Source: Candidatus Cacconaster scatequi
GTDB taxonomy: Bacteria; Bacteroidota; Bacteroidia; Bacteroidales; UBA932
Assembly: GCA_018065305.1 (NCBI GenBank)
Contig: JAGHTO010000002.1
Span: 1-43,019 of the forward strand
Direction: 5' to 3'
Length of the DNA: 43,019 bases
Shown: positions 19,920 to 29,580 of the stretch, one piece after another
How the letters are laid out: every line of letters begins with the position of its first letter
How positions within the stretch are numbered: the stretch's first letter is position 1
Notes under the pieces: generated by a model
Databases searched by the model: none
Seen by the model: the letters and a program-made list of their open reading frames with translations, nothing else
Told to the model about the DNA's origin: nothing
Made by a program: the position numbers and the translations under genes

Positions 19920-21470
19920 TTATTTGATTTCCAATACTATCACTGATGCTTTGGGCATTTTTATCTCAACGCCCTGAGATGTCTTTTTCATATCCTTGAA
20001 CTCCTTGGGAGCAATCTTGGGAGCCACACCGAAGTCGTTGAAATCGTGTACGTCGGCAGTATTGAGGATAGTACCCGTAATCCTGGCCTTCTTGTCGGAC
20101 TTGAATGCGTCCCAGTCGAGAAGCACCGTATGTTCCTCATCCTTTGAGGGGTTGACGATTGAAACGTGCATCACACCCTCCTTCCTTGAGGCGGAAACAC
20201 TGAGGGACGGAACATCACCCTTGGAAGTCCACTGGATGGGATTGACTTCATATTCGGAAGGTATGAACTCCGCATCCTGATGAACCTTGTACATATTGAA
20301 GATATGATATGTCGGGGTGAGAACCATCTGGTTCCCTTTCGTGAGCACCATTGCCTGAAGCACGTTGACCACCTGGGCGATATTGGCCATCTTGATACGT
20401 CTGGTGTATTTATGGAAAATGTTAAAAGTGAGGGCGGCCACCATCGCATCCCTCATAGTGTTCTGCTGGAAGAGATGTCCGGGGTTCGTACCGGGTTCCA
20501 CAGCCCACCAGGTCCCCCACTCATCCACGAAGAGATCCACGACTCCTTCAGGATCATAGCGGTCAATTATATCGATATGACGCTGCAGGCAGGGTTCGAT
20601 GCCGCAGGCCTTTGACAGGACATTGTAATATCCGTAGTCATCGAAATCGGCAGCTGTGCCGTCGCCGCTTCTCTCCACTCCAGAATAGTAGTGGACGGCG
20701 ATGGCAGACATCCTGCCGCCAATCATCTTCATACAGGTCTCTGTCCAGTCGTAGTCATAGTCACTGGCACCGGAAGCAATCTTCCACAGAGGGAATTTCG
20801 GATTATAACTGCGCGTATATGTGGTATATCTGCGGAACAGGTCGGAATAGTATTCGGGAGTCATATTGCCTCCGCAACCCCAGGCCTCGTTGCCGATGCC
20901 GAAATATTTCACGTTCCAGGGTTTCTCCCTTCCGTTGGCACGGCGCATATCCGCCACGGTGCTCTGACTGTCGGAAGTCATATATTCCACCCATTTGGCC
21001 ATCTCTTCGGGAGTGCCGCTGCCCACGTTGCCGCTGACGTACGGCTCACATCCCAGCATCTCGCACAGGTTGAGAAACTCGTGCGTACCGAAACTGTTGT
21101 CCTCCATCGTGCCGCCCCAGTTGTTGTTGCTGATTTTGGTCCTCTTTTCCTGAGGGCCGATGCCGTCCATCCAGTGGTAGTCATCGGCAAAGCATCCGCC
21201 CGGCCATCTGAGGACAGGTATCTGAAGTTCCTTCAGAGCTTCGAAAACGTCCTTGCGATAACCGTTGATGTTGGGGATTTCAGAGTCGGGGCCAACCCAG
21301 AGGCCGCCGTAGATGCAGCTTCCGAGATGTTCGGAGAATTGTCCGTAAATCTCCTTGGGAATCATTGTCCCGTCGGCATTGTTTTCGTGCAGATGCACGG
21401 CAGTCTTGAGCTGCGCAGATGCAAGCAGGCTGGTTGCCAGTGCAATGGTTAGGATGAAGATCTTTTTCAT
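19920..21470 (-). CDS. Secreted GH51 alpha-L-arabinofuranosidase
   Basis: Removes terminal alpha-L-arabinofuranosyl groups from arabinan or arabinoxylan. The 516-residue protein has a Sec signal ([19 protein letters not shown]). The GH51 TIM barrel shows the acid/base Glu195 in [12 protein letters not shown] and nucleophile Glu317 in [10 protein letters not shown]. Other family pieces are [18 protein letters not shown] and [16 protein letters not shown]; a beta-sandwich closes the C-terminus. It is the first gene of a three-gene operon with the epimerase and the symporter. The upstream region also contains a copy of the dispersed 15-base core. Confidence 0.94.
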   Translation of the reverse strand: MKKIFILTIALATSLLASAQLKTAVHLHENNADGTMIPKEIYGQFSEHLGSCIYGGLWVGPDSEIPNINGYRKDVFEALKELQIPVLRWPGGCFADDYHWMDGIGPQEKRTKISNNNWGGTMEDNSFGTHEFLNLCEMLGCEPYVSGNVGSGTPEEMAKWVEYMTSDSQSTVADMRRANGREKPWNVKYFGIGNEAWGCGGNMTPEYYSDLFRRYTTYTRSYNPKFPLWKIASGASDYDYDWTETCMKMIGGRMSAIAVHYYSGVERSGDGTAADFDDYGYYNVLSKACGIEPCLQRHIDIIDRYDPEGVVDLFVDEWGTWWAVEPGTNPGHLFQQNTMRDAMVAALTFNIFHKYTRRIKMANIAQVVNVLQAMVLTKGNQMVLTPTYHIFNMYKVHQDAEFIPSEYEVNPIQWTSKGDVPSLSVSASRKEGVMHVSIVNPSKDEEHTVLLDWDAFKSDKKARITGTILNTADVHDFNDFGVAPKIAPKEFKDMKKTSQGVEIKMPKASVIVLEIK

Positions 21471-21495
21471 ATATAGGTCAATTTGATTCGATTAT

Positions 21496-21503
21496 CAAAG
21501 ATA
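21496..21503 (-). promoter_or_regulatory. -7 box of the arabinose-type operon
   Basis: The minus strand reads TATCTTTG, a perfect TAnnTTTG, 26 bases before the GH51 ATG. No clear -33 TTTG is seen at the normal distance, which may mean an activator is needed. Confidence 0.5.
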
Positions 21504-21574
21504 ATCAAAAAACCGAAAAAAGCCATTGAAGTCTGCAATCGTGCGGCAAAGATTGCAAAAGAGAAGCGGTAATA

Positions 21575-21606
21575 TTGCATCATTTCAAAACAGATTCGTA
21601 AATTTG
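21575..21606 (+). promoter_or_regulatory. Promoter of the GH3-C-domain gene
   Basis: TTG (21575-21577), a 21-base spacer and TAAATTTG (21599-21606) fit the Bacteroidota promoter pattern, 21 bases before the ATG at 21628. The spacer contains the 15-base repeat core. Confidence 0.55.
21579..21593. repeat. Dispersed repeat core, copy 2
   Basis: ATCATTTCAAAACAG is identical to the core of the 22-base repeats at 4511-4532 and 40788-40809. It lies in the 157-base divergent region between the GH51 gene and the GH3-C-domain gene. Confidence 0.7.
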
Positions 21607-21627
21607 CCCGACAAATCGATTCCGAGT

Positions 21628-22347
21628 ATGAAGAAGACAGTTTTGGCGCTGTTTGCGGTATTGACGGCCTGTATCGCGACGGCACAGGAAAATACAGATT
21701 ATCCGGGAGCACTCCAGATTTCGGCCCTGAGAGACAAGGCGCTGTTGCAACGTATTGCAAGTTCTGAAAAACCATCTGCCGAAACACCTGAATACGAGGC
21801 GCTTATGCAGGAAATTGCAGACAAGTCGCTGACCGCTGTCAGACGCGACCACAATCTGCCTCTCAAGAAATTTGAGAAAAGTGCGTTTCTGGCATTCAAT
21901 GCGAATGAGAATACGAAGTATATCGCGGACAGGCTGGCGGAAAAAGGGGTGGAAGTATTCCTGTTTCCGGAAGGCACGCCTGACGAAGTGTTCTATAATG
22001 TCCGCTACAAGTTGAACGATTACAACAAAATAGTCGTCTGTTACCACGCAGGGGATTCCCTGTGTGCAGATAAAACCCGGCGTGCCAAGACAAAGCCCGA
22101 GATGCTTCAGTTCAAGATGTACGCCTCCCTCGGTGTCCGTCACGGCAATATCGGGGTCTATTTCGGCGACCCCACCGATCTGGATGCGTTCGACAGGGAT
22201 TTGCGGGACTTTGACGTGCTGATAGTGGGATATGAGGATACGGAGTACAACTGCAAGGCGGCGGCAAAGATAATATTGGGAGAAATAAAACCCGAAGGAG
22301 TCCTTCCGGTCGAAACCAAGCATTTCAGAAAAGGTACCTCGAAATAA
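21628..22347 (+). CDS. Exported stand-alone GH3 C-terminal-domain-like protein
   Basis: A 239-residue protein with a Sec signal (KKTVLALFAVLTACIATAQ). The ATG at 21628 is chosen because it opens this signal and follows a promoter box. The rest resembles the C-terminal alpha/beta sandwich of GH3 enzymes of the NagZ type. IADKSLTAVRRDHNLPLKKF parallels the usual start of that domain, and VGYEDTEYNCKAAAKIILG plus GEIKPEGVLPVETK parallels its end. The catalytic TIM barrel is absent, and the gene has its own promoter, so this is not a simple frame break. It may be non-catalytic, perhaps a sugar- or muropeptide-binding protein; function unknown. The next gene starts 1 base after the stop. Confidence 0.72.
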   Translation: MKKTVLALFAVLTACIATAQENTDYPGALQISALRDKALLQRIASSEKPSAETPEYEALMQEIADKSLTAVRRDHNLPLKKFEKSAFLAFNANENTKYIADRLAEKGVEVFLFPEGTPDEVFYNVRYKLNDYNKIVVCYHAGDSLCADKTRRAKTKPEMLQFKMYASLGVRHGNIGVYFGDPTDLDAFDRDLRDFDVLIVGYEDTEYNCKAAAKIILGEIKPEGVLPVETKHFRKGTSK

Positions 22348-22348
22348 T

Positions 22349-24172
22349 ATGGAAAACAAATATGCTTCAAGAGTGGCTCTTCTGCAATCCGCTATGGCGG
22401 AGAAGGGCATCGACGCTCTTATAATATCGAATACCGACCCCCACTCAAGCGAGTACCCGGCCGGCAGATGGTGTCAGGTCGAATGGGTGAGCGGCTTTAC
22501 CGGAGAGGCGGCCGAAATTGTGATAACCGCGAATCATTCCGGATTGTGGACAGATACGAGATATTTCATTCAGGCAGGCATACAGCTTAAGGGAACGGGC
22601 ATTGCACTGCACAAGACCAGAGTGCCGGACCAAGTCCTCATCCCCGAATATCTTGCGACGGCCTTGAAAGAAATCCCCTCCCACCCGGTGAGGATTGCAT
22701 ACGACGGACTGTGCCAGAGTGTGGAAAGGATAAAGGAACTCAGGGATGCACTGAGTGCCGCCTACGGAGCGGACGGATATCGTCTGGTCGATTTGCCGGA
22801 CTTCCTTTCCGAGTTCTGGAAGGACCGTCCCGCAATTCCCGCCACTCCCGTAACATGGCCGGACCAGAAACTGTTCGGAGAGACTAGAGCCGAAAAACTG
22901 GAGTGGCTGAGAAAGGAAGTGGCTTCCAGAGGATGCCGGTATATGCTTGTTACGGCGCTGGATGAGATAGCCTGGCTGCTGAATGTCCGCGGGGAGGATA
23001 TAGATTACAACCCCTACGTAATATCATATCTTGTGGTTTCAGACAATGGCTCCTGCTGGTTTGTCCGTGATGCGGACAACGTGCCCCGCGTACCGGAGGT
23101 CTCCGTAACCGGCTACGGGGCTCTTGGGACTGGCCTTGAATCAATGGCCGGAGAGGGAGGCTCGCTGCTTGTCGACCCTTCCACCCTCAACGGCAACGTC
23201 TACGACCTTCTTGAAAGGACCTTCACTTCCGGTCGGATTGTCTTCGGCACGTCTCCTATAATCGTAAGGAAGGCCGTCAGGAACCGCACGGAAATCACGA
23301 ACCTCAGGAAAGCACACCTGATGGACGGTCTGGCGATGGAGAAATTCCTCCACTGGGTGGAGCTCAACGTCAAATCGCGCGAGCCGATCACGGAATGGGA
23401 CGCCTCGGTCAAACTGACGGAATTGCGCTCTGAAACGGAAGGTTACCACGGCAACAGTTTCGAGAATATCTCCGCATACGGGGAGAATGCCGCTCTTCCG
23501 CACTATTCCACTCCCGTCTCCGGCTCAGCCGTCATTGAGAAGAGAGGGCTCTATCTCGTAGATTCCGGAGGACAGTATGATTTCGGAACCACCGACATTA
23601 CGCGTACGGTACCGATGGGGAGATGCTCACGGAAGGAGAAGGAAGACTACACCCTCGTCCTGAAAGGGATGATAGACCTGGCTATGGCTGTCTTTCCGAA
23701 AGGGACCGCCGGGTGTCAAATAGATGCTCTCGCCCGGGAACCGCTATGGAAAAATCACAGAAGTTTCGGTCACGGCACGGGGCACGGCATAGGCCATTAT
23801 CTCGGAGTTCACGAAGGTCCTCAGAGCATCCGGCAGAATTTCAACAGGCAGCCGCTTCTTCCTGGTATGGTGACATCCGACGAGCCGGGCCTTTACCGTG
23901 AGGGCAAATACGGCATCAGGCACGAAAATGTGCTCCTGTGCGTTGAGGACGGTGACAACGAGTTCGCATCGTGGCTCAAATTCGAGACGCTGACCCTGTG
24001 CCACATAGACACGAAGCCGGTGAGAACAAGACTCCTGACAGACGAGGAACTCTCCTGGCTCAACAGCTACAACAAGCGCGTATACAAGACTCTTTCCCCT
24101 TACCTTGACCCCGAAACCAGGCTGTGGCTTAAGAAAAAGTGTCGCAAATTGTCCCGCGGATGGTTTGAATGA
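22349..24172 (+). CDS. Xaa-Pro aminopeptidase (M24B, aminopeptidase P)
   Basis: Removes N-terminal residues that precede proline. The 607-residue length matches the long aminopeptidase P form, with two creatinase-like N-terminal domains (about 1-310) and a C-terminal pita-bread catalytic domain. All five metal ligands are visible: Asp405 and Asp416 in LVDSGGQYDFGTTDITRT, His483 in GHGIGHYLGVHE, Glu512 in SDEPGLY and Glu526 in RHENVLL. No signal peptide, so cytosolic. It follows the GH3-C-domain gene with a single base between, so the two are an operon although no shared function is obvious. Confidence 0.95.
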   Translation: MENKYASRVALLQSAMAEKGIDALIISNTDPHSSEYPAGRWCQVEWVSGFTGEAAEIVITANHSGLWTDTRYFIQAGIQLKGTGIALHKTRVPDQVLIPEYLATALKEIPSHPVRIAYDGLCQSVERIKELRDALSAAYGADGYRLVDLPDFLSEFWKDRPAIPATPVTWPDQKLFGETRAEKLEWLRKEVASRGCRYMLVTALDEIAWLLNVRGEDIDYNPYVISYLVVSDNGSCWFVRDADNVPRVPEVSVTGYGALGTGLESMAGEGGSLLVDPSTLNGNVYDLLERTFTSGRIVFGTSPIIVRKAVRNRTEITNLRKAHLMDGLAMEKFLHWVELNVKSREPITEWDASVKLTELRSETEGYHGNSFENISAYGENAALPHYSTPVSGSAVIEKRGLYLVDSGGQYDFGTTDITRTVPMGRCSRKEKEDYTLVLKGMIDLAMAVFPKGTAGCQIDALAREPLWKNHRSFGHGTGHGIGHYLGVHEGPQSIRQNFNRQPLLPGMVTSDEPGLYREGKYGIRHENVLLCVEDGDNEFASWLKFETLTLCHIDTKPVRTRLLTDEELSWLNSYNKRVYKTLSPYLDPETRLWLKKKCRKLSRGWFE

Positions 24173-24182
24173 CGGATAAAAC

Positions 24183-24212
24183 TGACAATCTGTCATACTT
24201 GCCCGAATGGCA
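24183..24212 (+). promoter_or_regulatory. Chaperone-type composite element upstream of dnaK
   Basis: Perfect inverted repeat TGACA-ATC-TGTCA (24183-24195), then 12 bases, then TGGCA (24208-24212). The same layout precedes htpG (34064-34093) and grpE (39552-39522 on the minus strand). It lies about 80-110 bases before the dnaK ATG. A TTG inside the 12-base gap could be a -33 box. Confidence 0.65.
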
Positions 24213-24292
24213 TAATCTTCGATATGATTGAGGCGTCGGCCCGGAAGGACCGGCGCTTTGATTTGTAACAAATTTAAAAAGGAGATAAAATT

Positions 24293-26218
24293 ATGGGAAA
24301 AATTATCGGTATTGACCTCGGAACCACCAACTCTTGTGTGGCTGTAATGGAAGGCAATGAGCCTACGGTCATAATCAACAGCGAAGGAAAGCGCACAACC
24401 CCTTCGGTAGTGGCATTCGCGGAAGGCGGAGAGCGCAAAATCGGCGATCCCGCAAAACGTCAGGCAATCACCAACCCCTTGAAGACAATCTTCTCCATAA
24501 AGAGATTTATGGGAGAGACGTTCGACAGGGTTACCAAAGAGACTGATCGTGTTTCCTACAAAGTGGTTCGCGGCGACAACAACACCCCCAGGGTGGACAT
24601 AGACGGCAAGCTTTATTCCCCTCAGGAAATCAGCGCAATGGTTCTTCAGAAGATGAAGAAGACTGCTGAAGATTACCTCGGACAGGAGGTCCGCGAGGCT
24701 GTAATCACAGTTCCCGCATACTTCAGCGATTCGCAGCGTCAGGCTACCAAGGAGGCGGGTGAAATTGCCGGCTTGAACGTGAAACGTATCATCAACGAGC
24801 CTACTGCGGCCGCTCTCGCATACGGTCTCGACAAAAAGAACAAGGATATGAAGGTTGCTGTCTTCGACCTCGGCGGCGGTACTTTCGATATCTCCATCCT
24901 CGAACTCGGTGACGGTGTGTTTGAAGTGAAGTCAACCAACGGTGACACTCACCTCGGCGGTGACGACTTCGACCACAAAATCATCGACTGGCTGGCCGAC
25001 GAATTTGCAAAGGACAATGACGGAATGGATCTGCGCAAGGACCCTATGGCCCTCCAGCGTCTCAAGGAGGCTGCCGAGAAGGCAAAAATCGAGCTCTCCA
25101 ACCAGACCTCAAGCGAAATCAATCTTCCTTATATCACTGCCGTGGGAGGCGTTCCCAGACACCTTGTAAAGACTCTGAGCCGCGCGAAGTTCGAAGCTCT
25201 CTGCGACGACCTGATTCAGGCTACCATCGAGCCTTGCCGCAAGGCCCTCAGCGATGCCGGATATCAGACATCAGACATTGACGAAGTTCTTCTTGTGGGT
25301 GGTTCAACACGTATTCCCGCAGTTCAGGCGATTGTCGAGAAATTCTTCGGAAAGGCGCCCAACAAGGGTGTCAACCCCGACGAAGTGGTGGCTGTCGGAG
25401 CATCCATCCAGGGCGGCGTACTGGCAGGTGACGTAAAGGACGTGCTTCTTCTCGACGTGACTCCTCTCAGCCTCGGTATCGAGACTCTGGGCGGTGTGAT
25501 GACAAAACTCATAGATGCCAACACAACCATCCCTACCAGAAAGAGCGAGGTATTCTCGACTGCCGCTGACAACCAGCCTTCAGTTGAAATACACGTGCTT
25601 CAGGGAGAACGCTCGATGGCCCGCGACAACAAGACCATCGGCAATTTCCACCTTGACGGCATCACCCCCGCTCCGCGCGGCGTGCCCCAGATTGAAGTCA
25701 CCTTCGACATCGACGCAAACGGCATACTCAACGTTTCCGCAAAGGACAAGGCGACCGGCAAGGAGCAGAAGATACGTATCGAAGCCTCTTCAGGACTCAG
25801 CGATGATGAAATCAAACGCATGAGGGACGAAGCCAAGGCAAACGAAGCCGCTGACAAGGCCGAGAAGGAGCGTATCGACAAAATCAACGGTGCTGACGCT
25901 ATGATATTCCAGTCCGAAAAGAATCTGAAGGAATACGGGGACAAGATTCCCGCTGACAAGAAAGGCGCTATCGAGACAGCTCTTAATCAGCTCAAGGAGG
26001 CCCACAAGAGCCAGGACATCAACGCGATTGACAAGGCTATGGAAAGCCTGAACAATGCTTGGCACGCGGCATCCGAGGATATGGCGAAGGCTGCTCAGGC
26101 GGCTGGTGCCCAGGGTGCCAACCCAGGAGACGGATTCAATCCCGGAGCACAGCCCGGCAACAACGGCGGACAGGACGCCGGCGCCCCCGAAGATGTCGAC
26201 TTCGAAGAGGTGAAGTAG
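24293..26218 (+). CDS. dnaK: Chaperone DnaK (Hsp70)
   Basis: ATP-driven protein-folding chaperone, 641 residues, full length. Hsp70 signatures are [32 protein letters not shown] and [20 protein letters not shown]. The substrate-binding domain follows, then a Gly/Ala/Gln-rich tail ending EDVDFEEVK. Unusually for this window it has a clear Shine-Dalgarno (AAAGGAG, 11 bases before the ATG), in keeping with high expression. dnaJ and grpE are elsewhere in the window (37815-39471), so the three-part machine is split over two loci that share an upstream element. Confidence 0.98.
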   Translation: MGKIIGIDLGTTNSCVAVMEGNEPTVIINSEGKRTTPSVVAFAEGGERKIGDPAKRQAITNPLKTIFSIKRFMGETFDRVTKETDRVSYKVVRGDNNTPRVDIDGKLYSPQEISAMVLQKMKKTAEDYLGQEVREAVITVPAYFSDSQRQATKEAGEIAGLNVKRIINEPTAAALAYGLDKKNKDMKVAVFDLGGGTFDISILELGDGVFEVKSTNGDTHLGGDDFDHKIIDWLADEFAKDNDGMDLRKDPMALQRLKEAAEKAKIELSNQTSSEINLPYITAVGGVPRHLVKTLSRAKFEALCDDLIQATIEPCRKALSDAGYQTSDIDEVLLVGGSTRIPAVQAIVEKFFGKAPNKGVNPDEVVAVGASIQGGVLAGDVKDVLLLDVTPLSLGIETLGGVMTKLIDANTTIPTRKSEVFSTAADNQPSVEIHVLQGERSMARDNKTIGNFHLDGITPAPRGVPQIEVTFDIDANGILNVSAKDKATGKEQKIRIEASSGLSDDEIKRMRDEAKANEAADKAEKERIDKINGADAMIFQSEKNLKEYGDKIPADKKGAIETALNQLKEAHKSQDINAIDKAMESLNNAWHAASEDMAKAAQAAGAQGANPGDGFNPGAQPGNNGGQDAGAPEDVDFEEVK

Positions 26219-26241
26219 GCTGAGACAGTCAATAATAAAAT

Positions 26242-26276
26242 CAAATCCGTGCAGCCCAATAAACTGCACGGATTTG
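26242..26276 (+). terminator. Terminator of dnaK
   Basis: A perfect 13-base-pair stem (26242-26254 with 26264-26276, left arm CAAATCCGTGCAG) and a 9-base loop begin 24 bases after the dnaK stop. The 3' side ends GATTTG, without a long T run. Confidence 0.75.
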
Positions 26277-26328
26277 TCGTATTATGACGGTTGCCGATTG
26301 TTATCTGTTAAATTCGCCTCTCTTTTGC

Positions 26329-26336
26329 TATCTTTG
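26329..26336 (+). promoter_or_regulatory. -7 box of the amidase-like gene
   Basis: TATCTTTG is a perfect TAnnTTTG, 23 bases before the ATG at 26359. No clear -33 box at the normal spacing. Confidence 0.5.
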
Positions 26337-26358
26337 CTGCACGAAGTTTACCCGAAAG

Positions 26359-29300
26359 ATGAGAAAATTCCTTCAGTTAGCTCTATGTGTGGCCATACTC
26401 GCCGCCTCTTCCACGGAATATCAGACATTTGCAGCAGGCAAAGGCGACCCCAAGACAATAAAGCTGTTCCAGACCGTTTCCGATTCGGTCACCAGCTACC
26501 TGAAAATCTCGACGACCGTCGATTCCAAAACCAGAATAGAGAGAGCCGTCCCGTCGGGAGAGAAACTGAAATTGTATTTTGACAAAAATCTGAAGGATTA
26601 TCCCTTAAGAAAGGAGGTTATCAGCTCAATACTCTCCATAATCGACGGACTGATGCCCTCTCCCTATACAAAATATGAAGGCAATGTCATCCTGTTTGCG
26701 GATGACGTCAACGTTGAACTGCTGGAAAGCCGTTTCTACTCCGGGAAGAAGTCCGACAACCTTGTCAGCGAACACCTGAAGAAAGTTGCGCAAGACAGGG
26801 AAAATCTCGTCCCCCTGATTACGAATGAGTCCAGACCATACACCATAACGGCCGGCCTCCAGAACAGGCATCTTGCGATATGGCAGAGCCACGGCAGGTT
26901 CTACGATCAGACCTCATTGATGTGGAAATGGCAGCGCAGCAGATTTTTCGAGACAGTGGAGGACCTCTTCACTCAAAGTTATGTGCTCCCCTACCTCGTC
27001 CCTATGCTGGAGAATGCCGGAGCAGTGGTATTACTCCCCAGAGAGAGGGATTTCCAGAAAAACGAAGCGATAGTGGACAATGATGCGGGAAACGGTTTCT
27101 ACAGCGAAACCGGCCCCTGGGCAAATTCGGGAAAACCGGGATTTGCCTTGCCGACGACAGCATACATCACAACCGAGAACCCATTCAATATGGGCCTGGC
27201 CCGTATGTGCAGCACCTCCGAAACGGAGACCGCATCCGTAAGATGGACTCCGGATATCCCCGAAGCCGGAAGATACGGAGTATATGTGTCATACCAGACC
27301 GTGTCCAACAGCGCCCCAGATGCCAGATACACAGTTTTCCACAAAGGAGGTCGCACCACTTTCAAAATCAATCAGCAGATGGGCGGCGGGACCTGGATTT
27401 TTCTGGGATATTTCGATTTTGACAAAGGAGTGTCCCCCGACCAGTATGTCCTTCTGACCAACGAATCCGCACAACCTGGCACGATAGTCAGCGCGGACGC
27501 AATCAGATTCGGCGGCGGAATGGGAAACATCGCCCGACGTCCCGACAAACCGGCATACAGGGTTGAACCGGAAGTTTCAGGCGATCCCCGTTTCGCGGAA
27601 GGGGCGAGATACTATCTTCAATGGGCCGGATTCGTGGACTCCGTCTATACACATACCGAGGGTGAAAGCGACTATCGCGACGACATCTGGGCGAGATGCC
27701 ATTGGGTGAACGCTCTCACCGGAGGCTCCTACGTCAACCCGTCCGCAGACGGATACAACATCCCTCTCGACCTGTGCCTTGGCCTCCACAGCGATGCGGG
27801 ATTTTCTCAGACCGATTCCATCGTCGGGACTCTGGCCATCTATACACCCAAATCCGCTGACGACAGAAAAGAGTTCCTCAACGGAGAAAGCCGCATATCG
27901 AGCCGCGAATTCGCCGACATAGTACAGACCTCCGTCGTAAACGATATCCGGGCCCAATACGAACCGCTATGGAGCCGTCGCGAACTCTGGAGCCGCAACT
28001 ATGCCGAATCCAGAGAGCCGGAGATTCCCTCCCTGCTGCTGGAGATGCTCTCGCATCAGAATCTGGCCGATATGCGTTACGGAATTGACCCCTCATTCCA
28101 ATTCACCGTTTCACGGGCAATCTACAAGGGAATCCTGAAATTCCTCTCCTATCTGAATGGGTTCGACTCTGTCGTGCAGCCTCTGCCGATACGGAACATC
28201 TCTTCAGAACTTGAAAGGAAGAATGACAAACTTGTGGCAAAGCTTGAATGGAAACCCGCACTGGATTCCCTGGAGCAGGGAGCGGTGCCCGACAGCTACG
28301 TTCTTTACACCAGGATTGACGGCAAGGCTTTTGACGGGGGAATGATGACCAATGACTGTTCCGCCATAATACCTCTGGAACTCGGACATATCTACAGTTT
28401 CAGAGTGACGGCCGTCAATGCCGGCGGCGAAAGTTTCCCCAGCGAAACCATATCGGTGGGCGCCGTCTCCTCATCTGCACCGACAGCGCTGATTGTCAAC
28501 AATTTCGACCGTGTTTCCGCACCTACGTCCTTTGCCTCCCCGGATTCGACAATCGGAGGATTTGCCGACAACCTGGACTCCGGAGTCCCTTATATGAGAA
28601 ATGTCGCATACGTCGGGGCGCAACACGATTTCAGACGGAGTTCAATATGGCTCAATGATGACAATCCCGGGTTTGGGGCGTCCGACTCGAATTATGAGAC
28701 GATGCTGGTTGCTGGCAATACGTTCGATTACCCTTTCGTACACGGCAAGGCATTGATGGCGGCAGGATACAGTTTCGTATCCCAAAGCAGGGAGGCTTTA
28801 TGCGAAAATGAAATCCCCGCTTCAAAATACGAAATGCTCGATCTGATATGCGGAAAACAGAAGACGACGGTTGTCGGCAGGGAAGGTTCCAATCCCGCCA
28901 AATACACAGTCTTCACCCCGGAGATTCAGGAAAAAATAGCCAAATATGCAACCTCCGGTGGAAACATTCTGATATCAGGCTCCTACGTCGCTTCTGACAA
29001 CGGCATCCAGTCCGCTGTCAAGTTCGCGTACAGAGTTCTTAAATATAAGACACTTACGGGAAATGCTTCCGCTACCGGCATTGCGAAAGGGACGCAGAAT
29101 CCTCTCGGATTCAAATTCAGCGGAAAACTGAGTTTCAGGACAAGGCCCAATGAAAAGTGCTATTCCGTGGAATCGCCGGATGCTCTGACTCCCGTAGGAA
29201 AGAGCGCGCACGTCATACTCCGGTATGATGATTCCAACACGGCGGCAGGTATAGCATATAATGGTGTCGATTACAAGGCTGTTACATTCGGATTTCCGAT

Positions 29301-29373
29301 AGAAGTTCTTGATGACGAAAGCCAGATTGTGGAGGTGATGAAGCAGGTAACCGGATTTTTCGGTAAAAAGTAG
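26359..29373 (+). CDS. Large secreted amidase_3-like protein with golvesin/xanthan-lyase-like insert
   Basis: A 1004-residue exported protein; the ATG at 26359 opens the signal peptide (KFLQLALCVAILAASS). It looks like an N-acetylmuramoyl-L-alanine amidase split in two. The first half has His178 in AIWQSHGRFYD and Glu201 in ETVEDLFTQSYVLPYLVP; the second has His477 in LGLHSDAGF and Glu562 in SLLLEMLSHQN, the expected H-E-H-E zinc pattern. Between them, about residues 250-400, is a beta-rich golvesin C-terminal / xanthan-lyase-like domain (SVRWTPDIPEAGRYGVYVSY, FDFDKG). A fibronectin III-like segment follows near 620-735, then an alpha/beta domain of unknown role (TALIVNNFDRVSAP). Homologues are often labelled xanthan lyase; I infer a peptidoglycan or polysaccharide target. 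Confidence 0.75.
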   Translation: MRKFLQLALCVAILAASSTEYQTFAAGKGDPKTIKLFQTVSDSVTSYLKISTTVDSKTRIERAVPSGEKLKLYFDKNLKDYPLRKEVISSILSIIDGLMPSPYTKYEGNVILFADDVNVELLESRFYSGKKSDNLVSEHLKKVAQDRENLVPLITNESRPYTITAGLQNRHLAIWQSHGRFYDQTSLMWKWQRSRFFETVEDLFTQSYVLPYLVPMLENAGAVVLLPRERDFQKNEAIVDNDAGNGFYSETGPWANSGKPGFALPTTAYITTENPFNMGLARMCSTSETETASVRWTPDIPEAGRYGVYVSYQTVSNSAPDARYTVFHKGGRTTFKINQQMGGGTWIFLGYFDFDKGVSPDQYVLLTNESAQPGTIVSADAIRFGGGMGNIARRPDKPAYRVEPEVSGDPRFAEGARYYLQWAGFVDSVYTHTEGESDYRDDIWARCHWVNALTGGSYVNPSADGYNIPLDLCLGLHSDAGFSQTDSIVGTLAIYTPKSADDRKEFLNGESRISSREFADIVQTSVVNDIRAQYEPLWSRRELWSRNYAESREPEIPSLLLEMLSHQNLADMRYGIDPSFQFTVSRAIYKGILKFLSYLNGFDSVVQPLPIRNISSELERKNDKLVAKLEWKPALDSLEQGAVPDSYVLYTRIDGKAFDGGMMTNDCSAIIPLELGHIYSFRVTAVNAGGESFPSETISVGAVSSSAPTALIVNNFDRVSAPTSFASPDSTIGGFADNLDSGVPYMRNVAYVGAQHDFRRSSIWLNDDNPGFGASDSNYETMLVAGNTFDYPFVHGKALMAAGYSFVSQSREALCENEIPASKYEMLDLICGKQKTTVVGREGSNPAKYTVFTPEIQEKIAKYATSGGNILISGSYVASDNGIQSAVKFAYRVLKYKTLTGNASATGIAKGTQNPLGFKFSGKLSFRTRPNEKCYSVESPDALTPVGKSAHVILRYDDSNTAAGIAYNGVDYKAVTFGFPIEVLDDESQIVEVMKQVTGFFGKK

Positions 29374-29390
29374 TCATACACGCGATTTTT

Positions 29391-29420
29391 TTTGTTTTAA
29401 TAAAAATATGTCTATATTTG
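29391..29420 (+). promoter_or_regulatory. Promoter of tRNA-Val
   Basis: TTTG (29391-29394), 18 bases, then TATATTTG (29413-29420). It ends 16 bases before the tRNA 5' end. Confidence 0.65.
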
Positions 29421-29436
29421 CAGTCCCAAATAAAAC

Positions 29437-29511
29437 GGGAGCATAGCTCAGCTGGTTCAGAGCACCTGCCTTACAAGCAGGGGGTCATAGGTTCGAATCC
29501 TATTACTCCCA
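29437..29511 (+). tRNA. tRNA-Val (anticodon TAC)
   Basis: A full cloverleaf of 75 bases. The D stem is GCTC/GAGC, the anticodon stem CCTGC/GCAGG with loop CTTACAA, and the T arm ATAGG-TTCGAAT-CCTAT. The acceptor GGGAGCA pairs with TACTCCC except for one C-A mismatch at the sixth pair. The discriminator is A and the genome continues CC but not CCA. Confidence 0.93.
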
Positions 29512-29517
29512 CCGAAG

Positions 29518-29557
29518 AAACTCCGGAATGGACTAGATGTCAGTTCGGAGTTTTTTT
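29518..29557 (+). terminator. Terminator between tRNA-Val and cstA
   Basis: AAACTCCG (29518-29525) pairs with CGGAGTTT (29546-29553), followed by a run of T. It ends only 23 bases before the cstA start. Confidence 0.7.
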
Positions 29558-29580
29558 ATTGGGGAAAAGTTCAATACTAT

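Noticed and set aside
24208-24225. Sigma-54-like promoter upstream of dnaK (TGGCA followed by TTC)
   Set aside because: The -12 GC dinucleotide is missing at the required spacing, and the grpE and htpG copies do not fit sigma-54 either.
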